Assembly (NCBI GenBank): GCA_022749815.1
Contig: JAKIWV010000001.1
Span: 606,517-670,516 of the forward strand
Reading direction: 5' to 3'
Length of the DNA stretch: 64,000 bases
DNA from: Thermoplasmata archaeon
Lineage (GTDB): Archaea > Thermoplasmatota > Thermoplasmata > Lutacidiplasmatales > UBA184
The translations under genes were made by a program, and so were the position numbers. Below are positions 1 to 8,461 of the stretch, piece after piece (within the stretch, counting starts at the first letter, position 1; every line of letters begins with the position of its first letter). Under the pieces are notes generated by a model, which worked only from the letters and a program-made list of their open reading frames with translations, did no database searches and was not told where the DNA came from.

Positions 1-656
1 TGCTCGTCCGGCAGAAGGTCCAGCTGGAATTCCTTGTGCATCTGCCAGAAGAGCCAGAGCTGCGACCCCACGGCGCCGTCCGTGATTCCGGGCACGAGGA
101 CCGGGATCTTGCGTTCGAAGGCCGCGCGGGCCAGACTGCCACGCCCGGCGCGGGCGCCGAGGGCTTCGCCGATCTTCCAAGTGAGCTCGGCCGTCGAGAG
201 ACGGCGCGTGCCTTGCTTCCAGAGTCGATGGAGCAGTCGCTGCATGAATCGCTCCACGACGCCCCCGTAGACTTTCTCCGGAATGACGAGGTTCCCGAGC
301 CGGTAGAACCCCTGCTTACGGAGGAGCGCATCGTCGAGGAGCCAGTCCCCGTGAAGATACGGCCCGTACGAGCGCGCGATGTCGTGGTCGAGCGTTCCGC
401 AGGTCGTGACGACGGCGTCGACGTGTCCGCCGGCGATGAGCTCGTGCAGGACGCCCCGGGTTCCGGTCGCGACGATGTCGGCGGGGAACGACAGGAACGT
501 CGTCATCTGGCGGTCGCCGAGCATCTCGACGAGGAGGTCCACGCCTTGGGCAAACCCCTTCGCCGTGAATCCGCCGGCCGCGTCGAGCCGGCGGGCGAGC
601 GTATCGAGGGATGGGCGGTCTCCGATGCGGATATCCTCCACGCGGCGGCGTGCCAT
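1..656 (-). CDS. dys: Deoxyhypusine synthase, C-terminus cut by window edge
   Basis: This gene encodes the enzyme that transfers the aminobutyl group of spermidine, with NAD, onto the conserved lysine of aIF5A. The 218 visible residues start MARRRVEDIRIGD and carry family stretches: TTFLSFPADIVATGTRG near residues 52-68, TTCGTLDHDIARSYG near 84-98 and VPGITDGAVGSQLW near 188-201. The C-terminal part with the catalytic lysine lies beyond the left edge, so activity cannot be judged. The ATG at 654-656 follows a GAGGAG-like ribosome binding site and lies 17 bp after the stop of the upstream protease gene. It is probably the last visible gene of a long minus-strand operon. The family call is firm. 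Confidence 0.93.
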   Translation of the reverse strand, partial: MARRRVEDIRIGDRPSLDTLARRLDAAGGFTAKGFAQGVDLLVEMLGDRQMTTFLSFPADIVATGTRGVLHELIAGGHVDAVVTTCGTLDHDIARSYGPYLHGDWLLDDALLRKQGFYRLGNLVIPEKVYGGVVERFMQRLLHRLWKQGTRRLSTAELTWKIGEALGARAGRGSLARAAFERKIPVLVPGITDGAVGSQLWLFWQMHKEFQLDLLPDE

Positions 657-673
657 GCGACCGATGCTCCTCG

Positions 674-1642
674 CTAGAAGCTCAGTTGGAATCCGAGCCC
701 GATCTGGTGGAAGAGGAGGAGGTACGCCAGAATATAGCCGCCGAGGGCGCCGCCATTGAGGAAGGGCAAACCGGCCTGCGGGTTGCCCGAGAGCGCCCGG
801 CGCATCAGCAGGCCGTAGCCGACGAGCGAGCCCACGATCGCCGCGAAGGCCGCCCACAGGTTCGCGCCGATCCCGAGGACGAGCGGGTGGGTCGGCAGCC
901 AGATGAACGCGGAGACGACGAGCGTGCCCGGGATCACCACATCACCGAGGCCCATGAACATCGCCTCGCGTTCCTCCACCGGACGGTCCCGCTGGACGTT
1001 CAGGGACGGCGCCCGCGTGTAGTCGTAGCCGGCCGAGCTCGGCATGACCATCAGGATCGGAAGCCGCATCTCCGTGACCACGTCGGCGAGGCTGACCATG
1101 TGCTTGGTCCGGTAGACTGCGATCGTGTCGTAGACCGCGAGCGCCAGGAGCAGGATGAAGACCGGGAGGATCCCGAAGGAGATCCCGAGCAGCGCGATCA
1201 GCGCGCCGGCGGCCAGGAACCCAGCCGCATCGACGACGTACCACTGCGGCTCGATCCATAGCGCGAGGAGGATCGTCACGGCGATCCCCGCGGCCAACGT
1301 GGTCGCGGGGTCGAACAGGAGCCCGGCGCCGGCCGGGGGGATGAACCGAGTCGCCGGCAGCAGCAGCTCGATGGTGTAATAGAGGGTCAGGTTGAGGGAG
1401 GCGGCGATGGCCACGAGGAGGACGGCCCGGAGCCTCGCGATGCCGCCCTTCCGACGGACGAACCAGAGAATGAAGAGCGGGGCGGCGACGATGAGGACGA
1501 TGATGAATACCGGCGACGCGGGGCTGTTCGGATTCGACGTGGTCGCGAGGCCGGCCGATTTGAACGGCACCGCGAGGGCGAGCGCAACGAGCTGGGCGCC
1601 GACGTAGAGGGCGAGCAGTCCCAGCGAGCGAAGGCCGCGCAT
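674..1642 (-). CDS. Presenilin-like A22-family intramembrane aspartyl protease
   Basis: The 322-residue protein is almost entirely membrane-spanning, with about nine hydrophobic segments. It has the hallmarks of presenilin/signal-peptide-peptidase homologues: a YD pair at residues 171-172 (AVYDTIAVY), GLGD at 231-234 (FMGLGDVVIP), and a C-terminal GLPFL at 291-295 matching the PxL motif. The two aspartates, D172 and D234, are the expected catalytic pair for cleaving transmembrane substrates. The region between them (about 180-228) is hydrophilic and carries VQRDRPVEEREAMF, as in archaeal members. It sits between aIF2-beta and deoxyhypusine synthase with gaps of 9 and 17 bp, so it is probably cotranscribed. 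Its substrates are unknown. Confidence 0.9.
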   Translation of the reverse strand: MRGLRSLGLLALYVGAQLVALALAVPFKSAGLATTSNPNSPASPVFIIVLIVAAPLFILWFVRRKGGIARLRAVLLVAIAASLNLTLYYTIELLLPATRFIPPAGAGLLFDPATTLAAGIAVTILLALWIEPQWYVVDAAGFLAAGALIALLGISFGILPVFILLLALAVYDTIAVYRTKHMVSLADVVTEMRLPILMVMPSSAGYDYTRAPSLNVQRDRPVEEREAMFMGLGDVVIPGTLVVSAFIWLPTHPLVLGIGANLWAAFAAIVGSLVGYGLLMRRALSGNPQAGLPFLNGGALGGYILAYLLLFHQIGLGFQLSF

Positions 1643-1651
1643 GCCGGACGA

Positions 1652-2269
1652 CTACGGCTGCACGATCGCGTAGGCGTTGTTCCCCAGCACTTTGGTGATC
1701 TTCGCGTTGACCGTGGCCCCGCGAGTGGTGGCGCCCGTCACGAAGACGACGAACCCCTCCTTCCGGGCGACGCCGTCGCCCCGGCGGCCGATGTCCTCGA
1801 TCGTGAGCCGGTAGACCTCGCCCGCCACGACCGGTGCCTTCGGCTTGGCCACTTCGACGACCCGGCGGACCGTGACCGGGCGCTGGGCGCCGCAGGCCTC
1901 GCAGATGAGGAGAGTGAACTTGCCCTCCTTGCTGAGGTGGGTGTCCGGCCGATGGCACTCGGAACAGATCACGAACTTGTCCGTGTACTCTCGGATCCGT
2001 TGCGCGATCGCCTCTTTCGTGATCCGCGACTTGAGCACGCCGCGAGGCAGGTCGAGGACGCCCGGGCAGCCGAACTCCCGGGCGAGGTAGCCGATCAGGT
2101 GGGCCGGCTCCCGGCGCAGGACGCTCGCGATCTCCTGGAGGTTCCGGATGACCGTGTTCTTTCCGTCGGTCATCACGTCCGGCTCGGGCACCTGGAATCG
2201 CTCCCCGCTGGTCCGGACTTCCGGGAGCTGAGCCCGCGCCCGATCGAGGAGTTTCTGATACGCTTCCAT
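1652..2269 (-). CDS. Translation initiation factor aIF2 beta subunit with C-terminal TRAM domain
   Basis: This is the beta subunit of the heterotrimeric factor that delivers initiator tRNA to the small ribosomal subunit. The 205-residue form starting MEAYQKLLDRA was chosen because a longer open frame would overlap the upstream phosphatase gene. An eIF2B/eIF5-type core covers about residues 30-100. A four-cysteine zinc ribbon follows at C102, C105, C123 and C126. Residues about 148-203 (RLTIEDIGRRGDGVA and GATVNAKITKVLG) form a TRAM domain, a small RNA-binding beta barrel. I recall this fusion from some other euryarchaea. It lies 34 bp after the phosphatase gene and 9 bp before the presenilin-like gene. 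Confidence 0.93.
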   Translation of the reverse strand: MEAYQKLLDRARAQLPEVRTSGERFQVPEPDVMTDGKNTVIRNLQEIASVLRREPAHLIGYLAREFGCPGVLDLPRGVLKSRITKEAIAQRIREYTDKFVICSECHRPDTHLSKEGKFTLLICEACGAQRPVTVRRVVEVAKPKAPVVAGEVYRLTIEDIGRRGDGVARKEGFVVFVTGATTRGATVNAKITKVLGNNAYAIVQP

Positions 2270-2303
2270 TCCGCCGAAAGAAGGCCGAGGAGCGCTCAAA
2301 AGG

Positions 2304-2987
2304 CTATCTCCGGCCCGGGGAGCGCGGGCCACGCCCGACGCGGTCGTCGGTCAGCGGACCGATCACCTGGCGAAGATCCTTCTCGGTCACCACGTGGGTA
2401 GCGCGCCGGCGGACGTGATCGTCTTCCGGTAGAAACGCGACGCCGATTCGCGACCGTTCGAACATCGCCACGTCGATCGCGGAGTTGCCCACGGCGGCGC
2501 ACTCCGCCACGGAGAGTCCGAATTCCCGCTGGAGACCGGCGACGACGTCCCCCTTCCGCTTGATCGGCACCCGGACGATGCCTTCGTCGGTCAAGCGTCC
2601 GTGCCCGTCGAGGACGAACCCGTTGGCGAGCACCCGGTCGATCCCCAGCTCCCGGCCGATGCGTTGCGCGACGACGTCGAGCCCTCCGCTGACGATCGCG
2701 GTCCGGATCCCGCGGGCGTGGAGCGCGTCGAAGAGCTCGTGCGCGCCGGGCATCAACGGGACGGAGGCCAGGATCGAGACCAGGTCCTGTTCCGAGATGT
2801 GGGGGCGATGTCGATGCCACAGGGCCAGGTCCCGACGCATGAACTCTTGATCGTCGATCTCGTCATCGAGAAACAGCTGGAGCGCTTGGGTATTCTCGTC
2901 GCCGAAGAACCGGTGGACCTCCGCCCACGAGCTCGATACATCGAGCAGCGTGCCGTCCATGTCGAAGGCAACGAACTTAATCGGCAT
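2304..2987 (-). CDS. serB: HAD-superfamily phosphatase, phosphoserine phosphatase-like
   Basis: The 227-residue protein has all four HAD motifs: DMDGT at residues 9-13 (nucleophile D9, acid D11), the serine of SGG at 100-102, K145 in the KRKGD stretch, and GNSAID at 167-172 with its metal-binding aspartate. A helical cap between about 16 and 80 and the overall length fit the phosphoserine phosphatase group, the last step of serine biosynthesis. A different phosphomonoester substrate is possible. The start ATG overlaps the end of the aldo-keto reductase gene by 11 bp, which indicates translational coupling. The C-terminal tail (GRGPRSPGRR) is basic and disordered. Confidence 0.8.
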   Translation of the reverse strand: MPIKFVAFDMDGTLLDVSSSWAEVHRFFGDENTQALQLFLDDEIDDQEFMRRDLALWHRHRPHISEQDLVSILASVPLMPGAHELFDALHARGIRTAIVSGGLDVVAQRIGRELGIDRVLANGFVLDGHGRLTDEGIVRVPIKRKGDVVAGLQREFGLSVAECAAVGNSAIDVAMFERSRIGVAFLPEDDHVRRRATHVVTEKDLRQVIGPLTDDRVGRGPRSPGRR

Positions 2988-3975
2988 CGCCCCGAGCGAT
3001 CGTGTCGGCCCGGGACAGGACCACGTCGGTGGGGCGAGCGGCCCACGCCGTCAGCACGTCGTCCACCTGAGCGGGCTGGCTCGCGCCGAAGGCCGGAGCG
3101 ACCCCCCGTCGGGCCAACCAATGTAAGGCGAGAGATGCCATCGGAACCCCTGCCTCGCGGGCGAGGGCGTCGAGACGTCGGGCCCGTTCCTGGAGCTCCT
3201 CGAGCCGGTCGCGGAGCCCGGTGCTCCGAGCCGGTCCCACGGGCACTGCGCCCGACTGGTACCGCCCGGCCAAGAGGCCCCGGGCAAGGGGCGTGTAGGC
3301 TTCGACCACGATCCCCTCCTTCCGGCAGTAGTCCAGGACGTCGTCTCCATCGTCCCGTTCGAACAGGTTGTACAGGACCTGGTTCACGACCACGTCGGTC
3401 TTCCGAAGCGCCGCCCGCGCTTCGATGAGCTGCTCCCGCGAGAAGTTGCTGACCCCGATCGCGCCGATCATTCCCTCCGTCCAGAGCGTCTCGAGGGCCG
3501 CCATCGTCTCCGCGATGGGAACCCGCGGGTCGGGGGAGTGGACGAGGTACAGGTCGACGCGGGACCGGCCGAGCCGCTGCAAGCTCCCCATCAGGGAGGG
3601 CCGGACCTGGGCGGTTCGCAGGTGTTCCCACGAGAGTTTTGTGACCACCCAGGCGTCCTGTGCGGTTGGGCCGGCGCGGTAGAGCACGTCGCCGAGGATC
3701 CGTTCCGACCGTCCTGCCCCGTAGACCTCGGCGGTGTCGAACCACCGGAGCCCGCGCTCGAGCGCGTGGCCGATCGTCGCTTTCGTCCTCGCCTCGTCCT
3801 CGGGCCGCCAGCGGCCCATCGCCCAGAGCCCGAGCCCGAGAGGCGGATGGGTCCGGCCGGTCTTGCCCAGGGGAAACCCGCCTTCCAAGCGCGTTGGGGG
3901 GGTGGGCGACGAGGGAGGACGGCGGGCGATGCCGCTTCGACGGGAGCGCGGGGGGGCCTCTCGTGGTTTCGTCAT
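2977..3975 (-). CDS. Aldo/keto reductase
   Basis: This 332-residue NAD(P)H-dependent carbonyl reductase of TIM-barrel fold has the family catalytic tetrad: D80 and Y85 (WFDTAEVYG), K113 (VVTKLSWE) and H146 (LVHSPD). GVSNFS near residue 183 is the usual cofactor-side motif. The start ATG at 3973-3975 overlaps the valS stop as ATGA, so translation is probably coupled. The first 30 residues are proline- and arginine-rich and may be a disordered extension. Upstream in-frame codons would run through valS and are rejected. The substrate cannot be read from sequence, and the operon neighbours give no metabolic clue. Confidence 0.88.
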   Translation of the reverse strand: MTKPREAPPRSRRSGIARRPPSSPTPPTRLEGGFPLGKTGRTHPPLGLGLWAMGRWRPEDEARTKATIGHALERGLRWFDTAEVYGAGRSERILGDVLYRAGPTAQDAWVVTKLSWEHLRTAQVRPSLMGSLQRLGRSRVDLYLVHSPDPRVPIAETMAALETLWTEGMIGAIGVSNFSREQLIEARAALRKTDVVVNQVLYNLFERDDGDDVLDYCRKEGIVVEAYTPLARGLLAGRYQSGAVPVGPARSTGLRDRLEELQERARRLDALAREAGVPMASLALHWLARRGVAPAFGASQPAQVDDVLTAWAARPTDVVLSRADTIARGDAD

Positions 3976-6656
3976 GGGGTTCCGAGCGCCGGGCCGGCCG
4001 CCAGGTGTTCTTTGATCCGTCGGACCCGCTCGGCCAGCTCCCGGGCCTTTTCTTCTGCGGCTTTGAGGACTTCGGGCGGAGCGTGGGCGCGGAATCCGGC
4101 ATCGGCGAGCCGTTGTTCGGTCTTGGTGAGCAGTGCCGACAGCTTCGTGCGTTCGCGCTCGAGCGTTTGCCGCTCCGCGGGCGCGGTCTCCGTCGGGAGG
4201 GCCAGGTAAAACTCGCCGTGCGCCGTGACGCTGGGAGCGGTGCCGGCGGGCGGAGGCGCGCCGGCCTCCAAGATGTCGAGGGCGCCGACCCGGGCCTGCT
4301 GGAGCACGAGTTCCCTTTGGGCCCGGAGGACGGCGCCGGTCTCTTCGCCCGAAGGGCGAACCCACGCCGGGGGAATGGACGTCGCTCCGAGCCGGTTCGC
4401 GGCGCGGAGGCTTCGGAGGGTGCGGATCGCATCATAGACGACCTCCATGGCGATGAGGGCCTCCGGGTCGTCGGGGGCCTCGTCGGCGTGGGGCCAGGCC
4501 GCTCGGGCCAACAGCTCCCCGCGATGGGGGAGCGCGTGCCAGAGCTCCTCGGTGACGTGGGGCGCGAGCGGGTGGAGGAGACGGAGAGTGCGTTCGAGCA
4601 CGAACAGGAGCACGGCGCGGGTCTCCCGGAGGAGGGGTTCGCCGCGTCGCCCGGCGAGGGCGTCCTTGCTCACTTCGACGTACCGGTCCGCCAGGTCGTA
4701 CCAGAGGAACGAATGGAGGAGCCCGGCGGCCCGCGTGATCTCGTAGCCCGAGAGGGCCTCTTCGAAGTCGGCCACTGTCCGTCGCCAGCGAGCGAGGATC
4801 CACCGATTCTCGAGGGGAGAATCCGCGGTCAGGGCGGGGGCTCGGTCCGGTGGGTCGGTCCCGTCGGGAGCGTGGGCCTGGGCGAACCGGACGAGGTTCC
4901 ATACCTTGGTGAGGAAGTTCCGGGCGCTGTCGAGCGTGGCCGGGCCGAACATTCCGTCCTGGTCGACGGGGTTGGGGAAGACGAGCGAGAATCGGAGCGC
5001 ATCGGCGCCGCGCTCCCGGATGAGCTCCACGGGGTCGGGGGAGTTCCCGAGGTGCTTCGAGAGTTTTCTGCCGTGTTCGTCGCGCAGGATCCCGTGGAAG
5101 TAGACGGTACGGAAGGGGGGCCGGCCCAGGAAGAAGTAGGACGCCATCATCATTCGCGCCACCCAGAAGAACATGATGTCGCGTCCCGTTTCGAGGAGGC
5201 TCGTCGGGAAATAGTGGGCGAGGTCTGGCGCGTCTTCGGGCCATCCCAGAGTGGCGAACGGCCAGAGCCATGAGGAGAACCATGTGTCGAGGACATCCGG
5301 GTCGGCCGTGAGGGGAGTGTGGTCACACTTCGGGCACCTGACCGGTGGTTCCTCAGCGGCGGTTTCCGCACGGCAGGCGGAGCAGTAGTAGACCGGGATC
5401 GGATGGCCCCACGCGATCTGCCGTGAGATGCACCAGTCTTGAACATTCTCCATCCACCGGAAGAAGGTGAGTTCCCATCGAGCGGGAAAGAGCCGGATCT
5501 CGCCCGAACGGACGGCTTCGACGGCCGGAGCCGCCAGCGGCGCCATTCGGACGAACCATTGCTTCGACAAGCGGGGTTCGATGACGGCGTTGGAGCGTTC
5601 CGAGCGGCCCACTGCATGGACGTACGGAGCTTCGTGGTCGACGAAGCCCCCGGCGCGGAGCGTCTCGGTGACCCGCGGGCGGGCGTCTTCCCGGTCCCGG
5701 CCGCGGAACTCCTCCGGCACCCAATCGGAGGTGAGTCGGCCCTCGGCGTCGAGGATGTCCGGAGGCATCGGTAGGCCCGAGTGCCGCCGGAAGATCTCGT
5801 AGTCCAGCAGGTCGTGCCGGGGGGTGATCTTGAGCGCGCCATTCCCGAACGTCGGGTCGACTCCGGCGTCCGCGATCACCGGGACCTCCCGGTCGACCAG
5901 GGGCACGCGGACCGCGCGGCCCACGGACGCTCGGTGCCGAGCATCGTCGGGGTGCACGGCGACGGCGACGTCGCCAAAGATCGTCTCCGGTCGCACCGTC
6001 GCGACCACGATTCCCCCGGGGGAACCATCGGCCCACGGGTAGCGGAGATAGAGGAGGGTCGTCGGCTCCTCGGAATGCTCGACCTCGAGGTCGGAGATCG
6101 CGGTTCGCAACGTGGGGTCCCAGTTGACGAACCGCTCGCCGCGGTAGACGAGCCCGGCCCGGTGCAAAGTAACGAAGGCCCGCCGGGTGGCCCGACCGTA
6201 GGCCGGGTCCATCGTGTAGCGGTATCGGCTCCAGTCGAGGGAGAATCCGCCGGCGCGCAGTTCGGCGCCGATCCGTCGTTCGTGCTCGCGCTTCCACTGC
6301 TCGACGCGCGCGAGGACCTCCTCCCGGGGAAGCTCCTCGAGCTTGACGCCCTGCCCCGCGAGGTGGCTCCGTACCCGCGCCTGGGTCGCCAGACCGGCGT
6401 GGTCGATCCCCGGGAGCCAGAGGGTCGGCTGGCCGGCCATCCGGGCGCGCCGGACCAGGAGGTCCATCACGGTGTTGCCGAGCAGTTGGCCCAGGTGCAG
6501 GTCTCCGGTGACGTTGGGGGGGGGCAGGACGATGGTGAAGGCGCCCGCCGTCGGTCGGTCGGGCGCCCGCCCGAGCTCGGCGCGCTGCCAAGCCTCTTGC
6601 CAGCGACGCTCGATCGCCCCGGGGTCGAAGCGGGGCGGAAGGGGAGCGGCGGTCAG
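3972..6656 (-). CDS. valS: Valyl-tRNA synthetase, bacterial-type, apparent CTG start
   Basis: This enzyme charges tRNA-Val. Its HIGH-type motif is PPPNVTGDLHLGQ (genome about 6490-6528). The editing domain follows, then WCISRQIAWGHPIP and a KMSKS equivalent KLSKHLGNSPDP. A C-terminal coiled coil (about ERQTLERERTKLSALL to RRIKEHL) is typical of bacterial ValRS. The first ATG or GTG in frame lies downstream of the HIGH motif and would give a dead enzyme. Upstream, the frame closes at a TGA near 6709 with no ATG, GTG or TTG after it. The best start is CTG at 6654-6656, preceded at 6 nt by GGGAGGGG and overlapping the upstream stop as CTGA. The product is then 894 residues and begins seven residues before RFDPGAIERRW, as family members do. 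Confidence 0.9.
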   Translation of the reverse strand: MTAAPLPPRFDPGAIERRWQEAWQRAELGRAPDRPTAGAFTIVLPPPNVTGDLHLGQLLGNTVMDLLVRRARMAGQPTLWLPGIDHAGLATQARVRSHLAGQGVKLEELPREEVLARVEQWKREHERRIGAELRAGGFSLDWSRYRYTMDPAYGRATRRAFVTLHRAGLVYRGERFVNWDPTLRTAISDLEVEHSEEPTTLLYLRYPWADGSPGGIVVATVRPETIFGDVAVAVHPDDARHRASVGRAVRVPLVDREVPVIADAGVDPTFGNGALKITPRHDLLDYEIFRRHSGLPMPPDILDAEGRLTSDWVPEEFRGRDREDARPRVTETLRAGGFVDHEAPYVHAVGRSERSNAVIEPRLSKQWFVRMAPLAAPAVEAVRSGEIRLFPARWELTFFRWMENVQDWCISRQIAWGHPIPVYYCSACRAETAAEEPPVRCPKCDHTPLTADPDVLDTWFSSWLWPFATLGWPEDAPDLAHYFPTSLLETGRDIMFFWVARMMMASYFFLGRPPFRTVYFHGILRDEHGRKLSKHLGNSPDPVELIRERGADALRFSLVFPNPVDQDGMFGPATLDSARNFLTKVWNLVRFAQAHAPDGTDPPDRAPALTADSPLENRWILARWRRTVADFEEALSGYEITRAAGLLHSFLWYDLADRYVEVSKDALAGRRGEPLLRETRAVLLFVLERTLRLLHPLAPHVTEELWHALPHRGELLARAAWPHADEAPDDPEALIAMEVVYDAIRTLRSLRAANRLGATSIPPAWVRPSGEETGAVLRAQRELVLQQARVGALDILEAGAPPPAGTAPSVTAHGEFYLALPTETAPAERQTLERERTKLSALLTKTEQRLADAGFRAHAPPEVLKAAEEKARELAERVRRIKEHLAAGPALGTP

Positions 6657-8461
6657 CCGCGTCCCCTCCCGGGAAGCAGCGTCTCCAGCTCGAGCTCGGA
6701 GGGAAAGCTCCGTTCATCCTCGTCGAGGACGCGGACATGCGGGCGGCCGCGGGAGGTGCCAGGGCCGAGGGCGAGCAGGGAGACGACCGCCAGCTCGGCG
6801 AGAGCGACCACTGCCATCGCCAGGAGGGATTGGATCGGCGAGACACCGACGTACTGTAGAACGGCGAACAAGGCGATCGGAAATCCGGCGATTACGATGC
6901 CGGGCAACACCACCGTGATGGCCCACCACGCGCCCGTTGACATGAGCGACACGGGGACGCCGGCCTTCTCGGCGCGCCGGAAGAGTAGAGCGATCTCGAG
7001 GAACGCCGCGGCGATGAGTCCGGGGAGCTCGGCGAGGACGAAGGCAATGAACAGCCAAACCTCGAGGAGCCGCAGGATCGTGAGGCCGACGACGATGACG
7101 GACGCAATGGCGTAGATCAGCACGATCAACGACGATTTGCCGAGGAGCATCGACCGATTCGTGAGGGGGAGCGTGCGCGTGTACGAGTAGCCCATCACTT
7201 CGGTGGCGAAGAAGGCCGGGCCGAAAACGATGGCGAGGATCGCCGTGGTGGAGACCGCGGCGGCCGCCAGATCGAATACGCTCTGAGGTTGGGGCGCGCC
7301 GATGTACGAGGAGAGGCCGATGACCACCGCGTCGATCAGCGGCAGCAGCACGACGAACGCGTAGCCCGGCGTCCGCGACGCGGTTCGGAGGTCTTTGAGG
7401 AGGATCGCCGCCGGTACTCCGACGGGCCGGAGCCCGACGCCGCGCCGTTCGTCCGTCAGTTCCACCTCGGGGCTCAGCCGGCTGAGCGCCCGGGGGGCGG
7501 TTCGAAGCCACCAGGCCACCCCCACCGCGAGCCCCCCGTAGCCGAGCGCCGCGAGGGCGATCGTTAGAACGTTGCCACCGGGGAGAAGGGAGATCGAATT
7601 CGCCCCGCCGAGGCCGACGACGGGGATCAATCCCATCGGGAAGGGGAAGAGCAAGAGGAGGCTCCCCAGCGCGTTGGGGGAAGTCCGGCCGAGGTACGCG
7701 AGGCCGTACATGATCTGGAAACCGAACGACACGAACCCGTAAATGCCGAAGGCCGGAACGGCCCACAGGAGCAGGTAGAACCATCGGAGGATCGACTCGC
7801 GCAGGCCGCCTCGAGAGCCCTGCACGTGCTGGACGAAGAACCGCCCGGTACGGAGCGAGAGGCCCATCGCGATCAGAATCACGACCACGACGCCGGGGAG
7901 TACGAGGAGTCCCGCGAAGACGGAGTTGAGGGCGAAGCCCAGGGCGAGGGGGGTGAACACGAGCGCCGTCACCGCCGGGGCGTCGAAGAGGCGAACGAGG
8001 ACAAGGAGGGCGACCCGGTCGAGCTTCTTTTCGGGGATCGGGAGAGTCTCGAGGACCGGAAAGATCTGAGAGCCCAGGTAGGTCGGCAAGCTCTGCAGCC
8101 CGACCATCCACAGAAACGAGAGCTCGAGTAGCAGGAGGCCTGCGATGACGGTGCCAGTGTAGAGGGGCAGAGGAACGGGGGTAGGGCCGACCAGGAAGAA
8201 TCGTTCAAAGAGGTTCGTCAGGGTGAGCATCGCGCCCCCGATCAGCAGCAGGATCAGGAAGCTGACGAGGAACTTGCTCTGCCCGACCCGGCGCCGTGCC
8301 GTCTTGGCCAGATCGCGGGGATCCGTCGGCGCTTCGGAGGCGAGCATGTTCCCCTGGCGGAGAGCGTAGACGGCCTGGAAGCTGAGCTCGAGGTAGGCAA
8401 CCTCGGATAGGCGACGCGTGCTCGGTACGCCGGCGGAGCGACTAGGCTCGTCCAAGGGCAC
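6653..8461 (-). CDS. ABC-2 type exporter membrane subunit
   Basis: This 602-residue polytopic membrane protein has about twelve hydrophobic segments in two groups separated by a hydrophilic linker (about residues 310-350, ELTDERRGVGLRPVG). It follows the ABC ATPase gene with a 20 bp overlap, starting at GTG 8459-8461. The two probably form an exporter that pumps a lipid, peptide or drug outward. The arrangement resembles ABC-2 permeases with a large N-terminal half. Its stop overlaps the proposed valS start, so an exporter and a tRNA synthetase may share a transcript. The substrate is unknown. Confidence 0.8.
   Translation of the reverse strand: MPLDEPSRSAGVPSTRRLSEVAYLELSFQAVYALRQGNMLASEAPTDPRDLAKTARRRVGQSKFLVSFLILLLIGGAMLTLTNLFERFFLVGPTPVPLPLYTGTVIAGLLLLELSFLWMVGLQSLPTYLGSQIFPVLETLPIPEKKLDRVALLVLVRLFDAPAVTALVFTPLALGFALNSVFAGLLVLPGVVVVILIAMGLSLRTGRFFVQHVQGSRGGLRESILRWFYLLLWAVPAFGIYGFVSFGFQIMYGLAYLGRTSPNALGSLLLLFPFPMGLIPVVGLGGANSISLLPGGNVLTIALAALGYGGLAVGVAWWLRTAPRALSRLSPEVELTDERRGVGLRPVGVPAAILLKDLRTASRTPGYAFVVLLPLIDAVVIGLSSYIGAPQPQSVFDLAAAAVSTTAILAIVFGPAFFATEVMGYSYTRTLPLTNRSMLLGKSSLIVLIYAIASVIVVGLTILRLLEVWLFIAFVLAELPGLIAAAFLEIALLFRRAEKAGVPVSLMSTGAWWAITVVLPGIVIAGFPIALFAVLQYVGVSPIQSLLAMAVVALAELAVVSLLALGPGTSRGRPHVRVLDEDERSFPSELELETLLPGRGRG

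Noticed and set aside
3660..5273. Long plus-strand open frame opposite valS and the aldo-keto reductase
   Set aside because: It is a GC-driven shadow. Repetitive Gly/Arg/Glu composition and two certain genes on the other strand exclude it.
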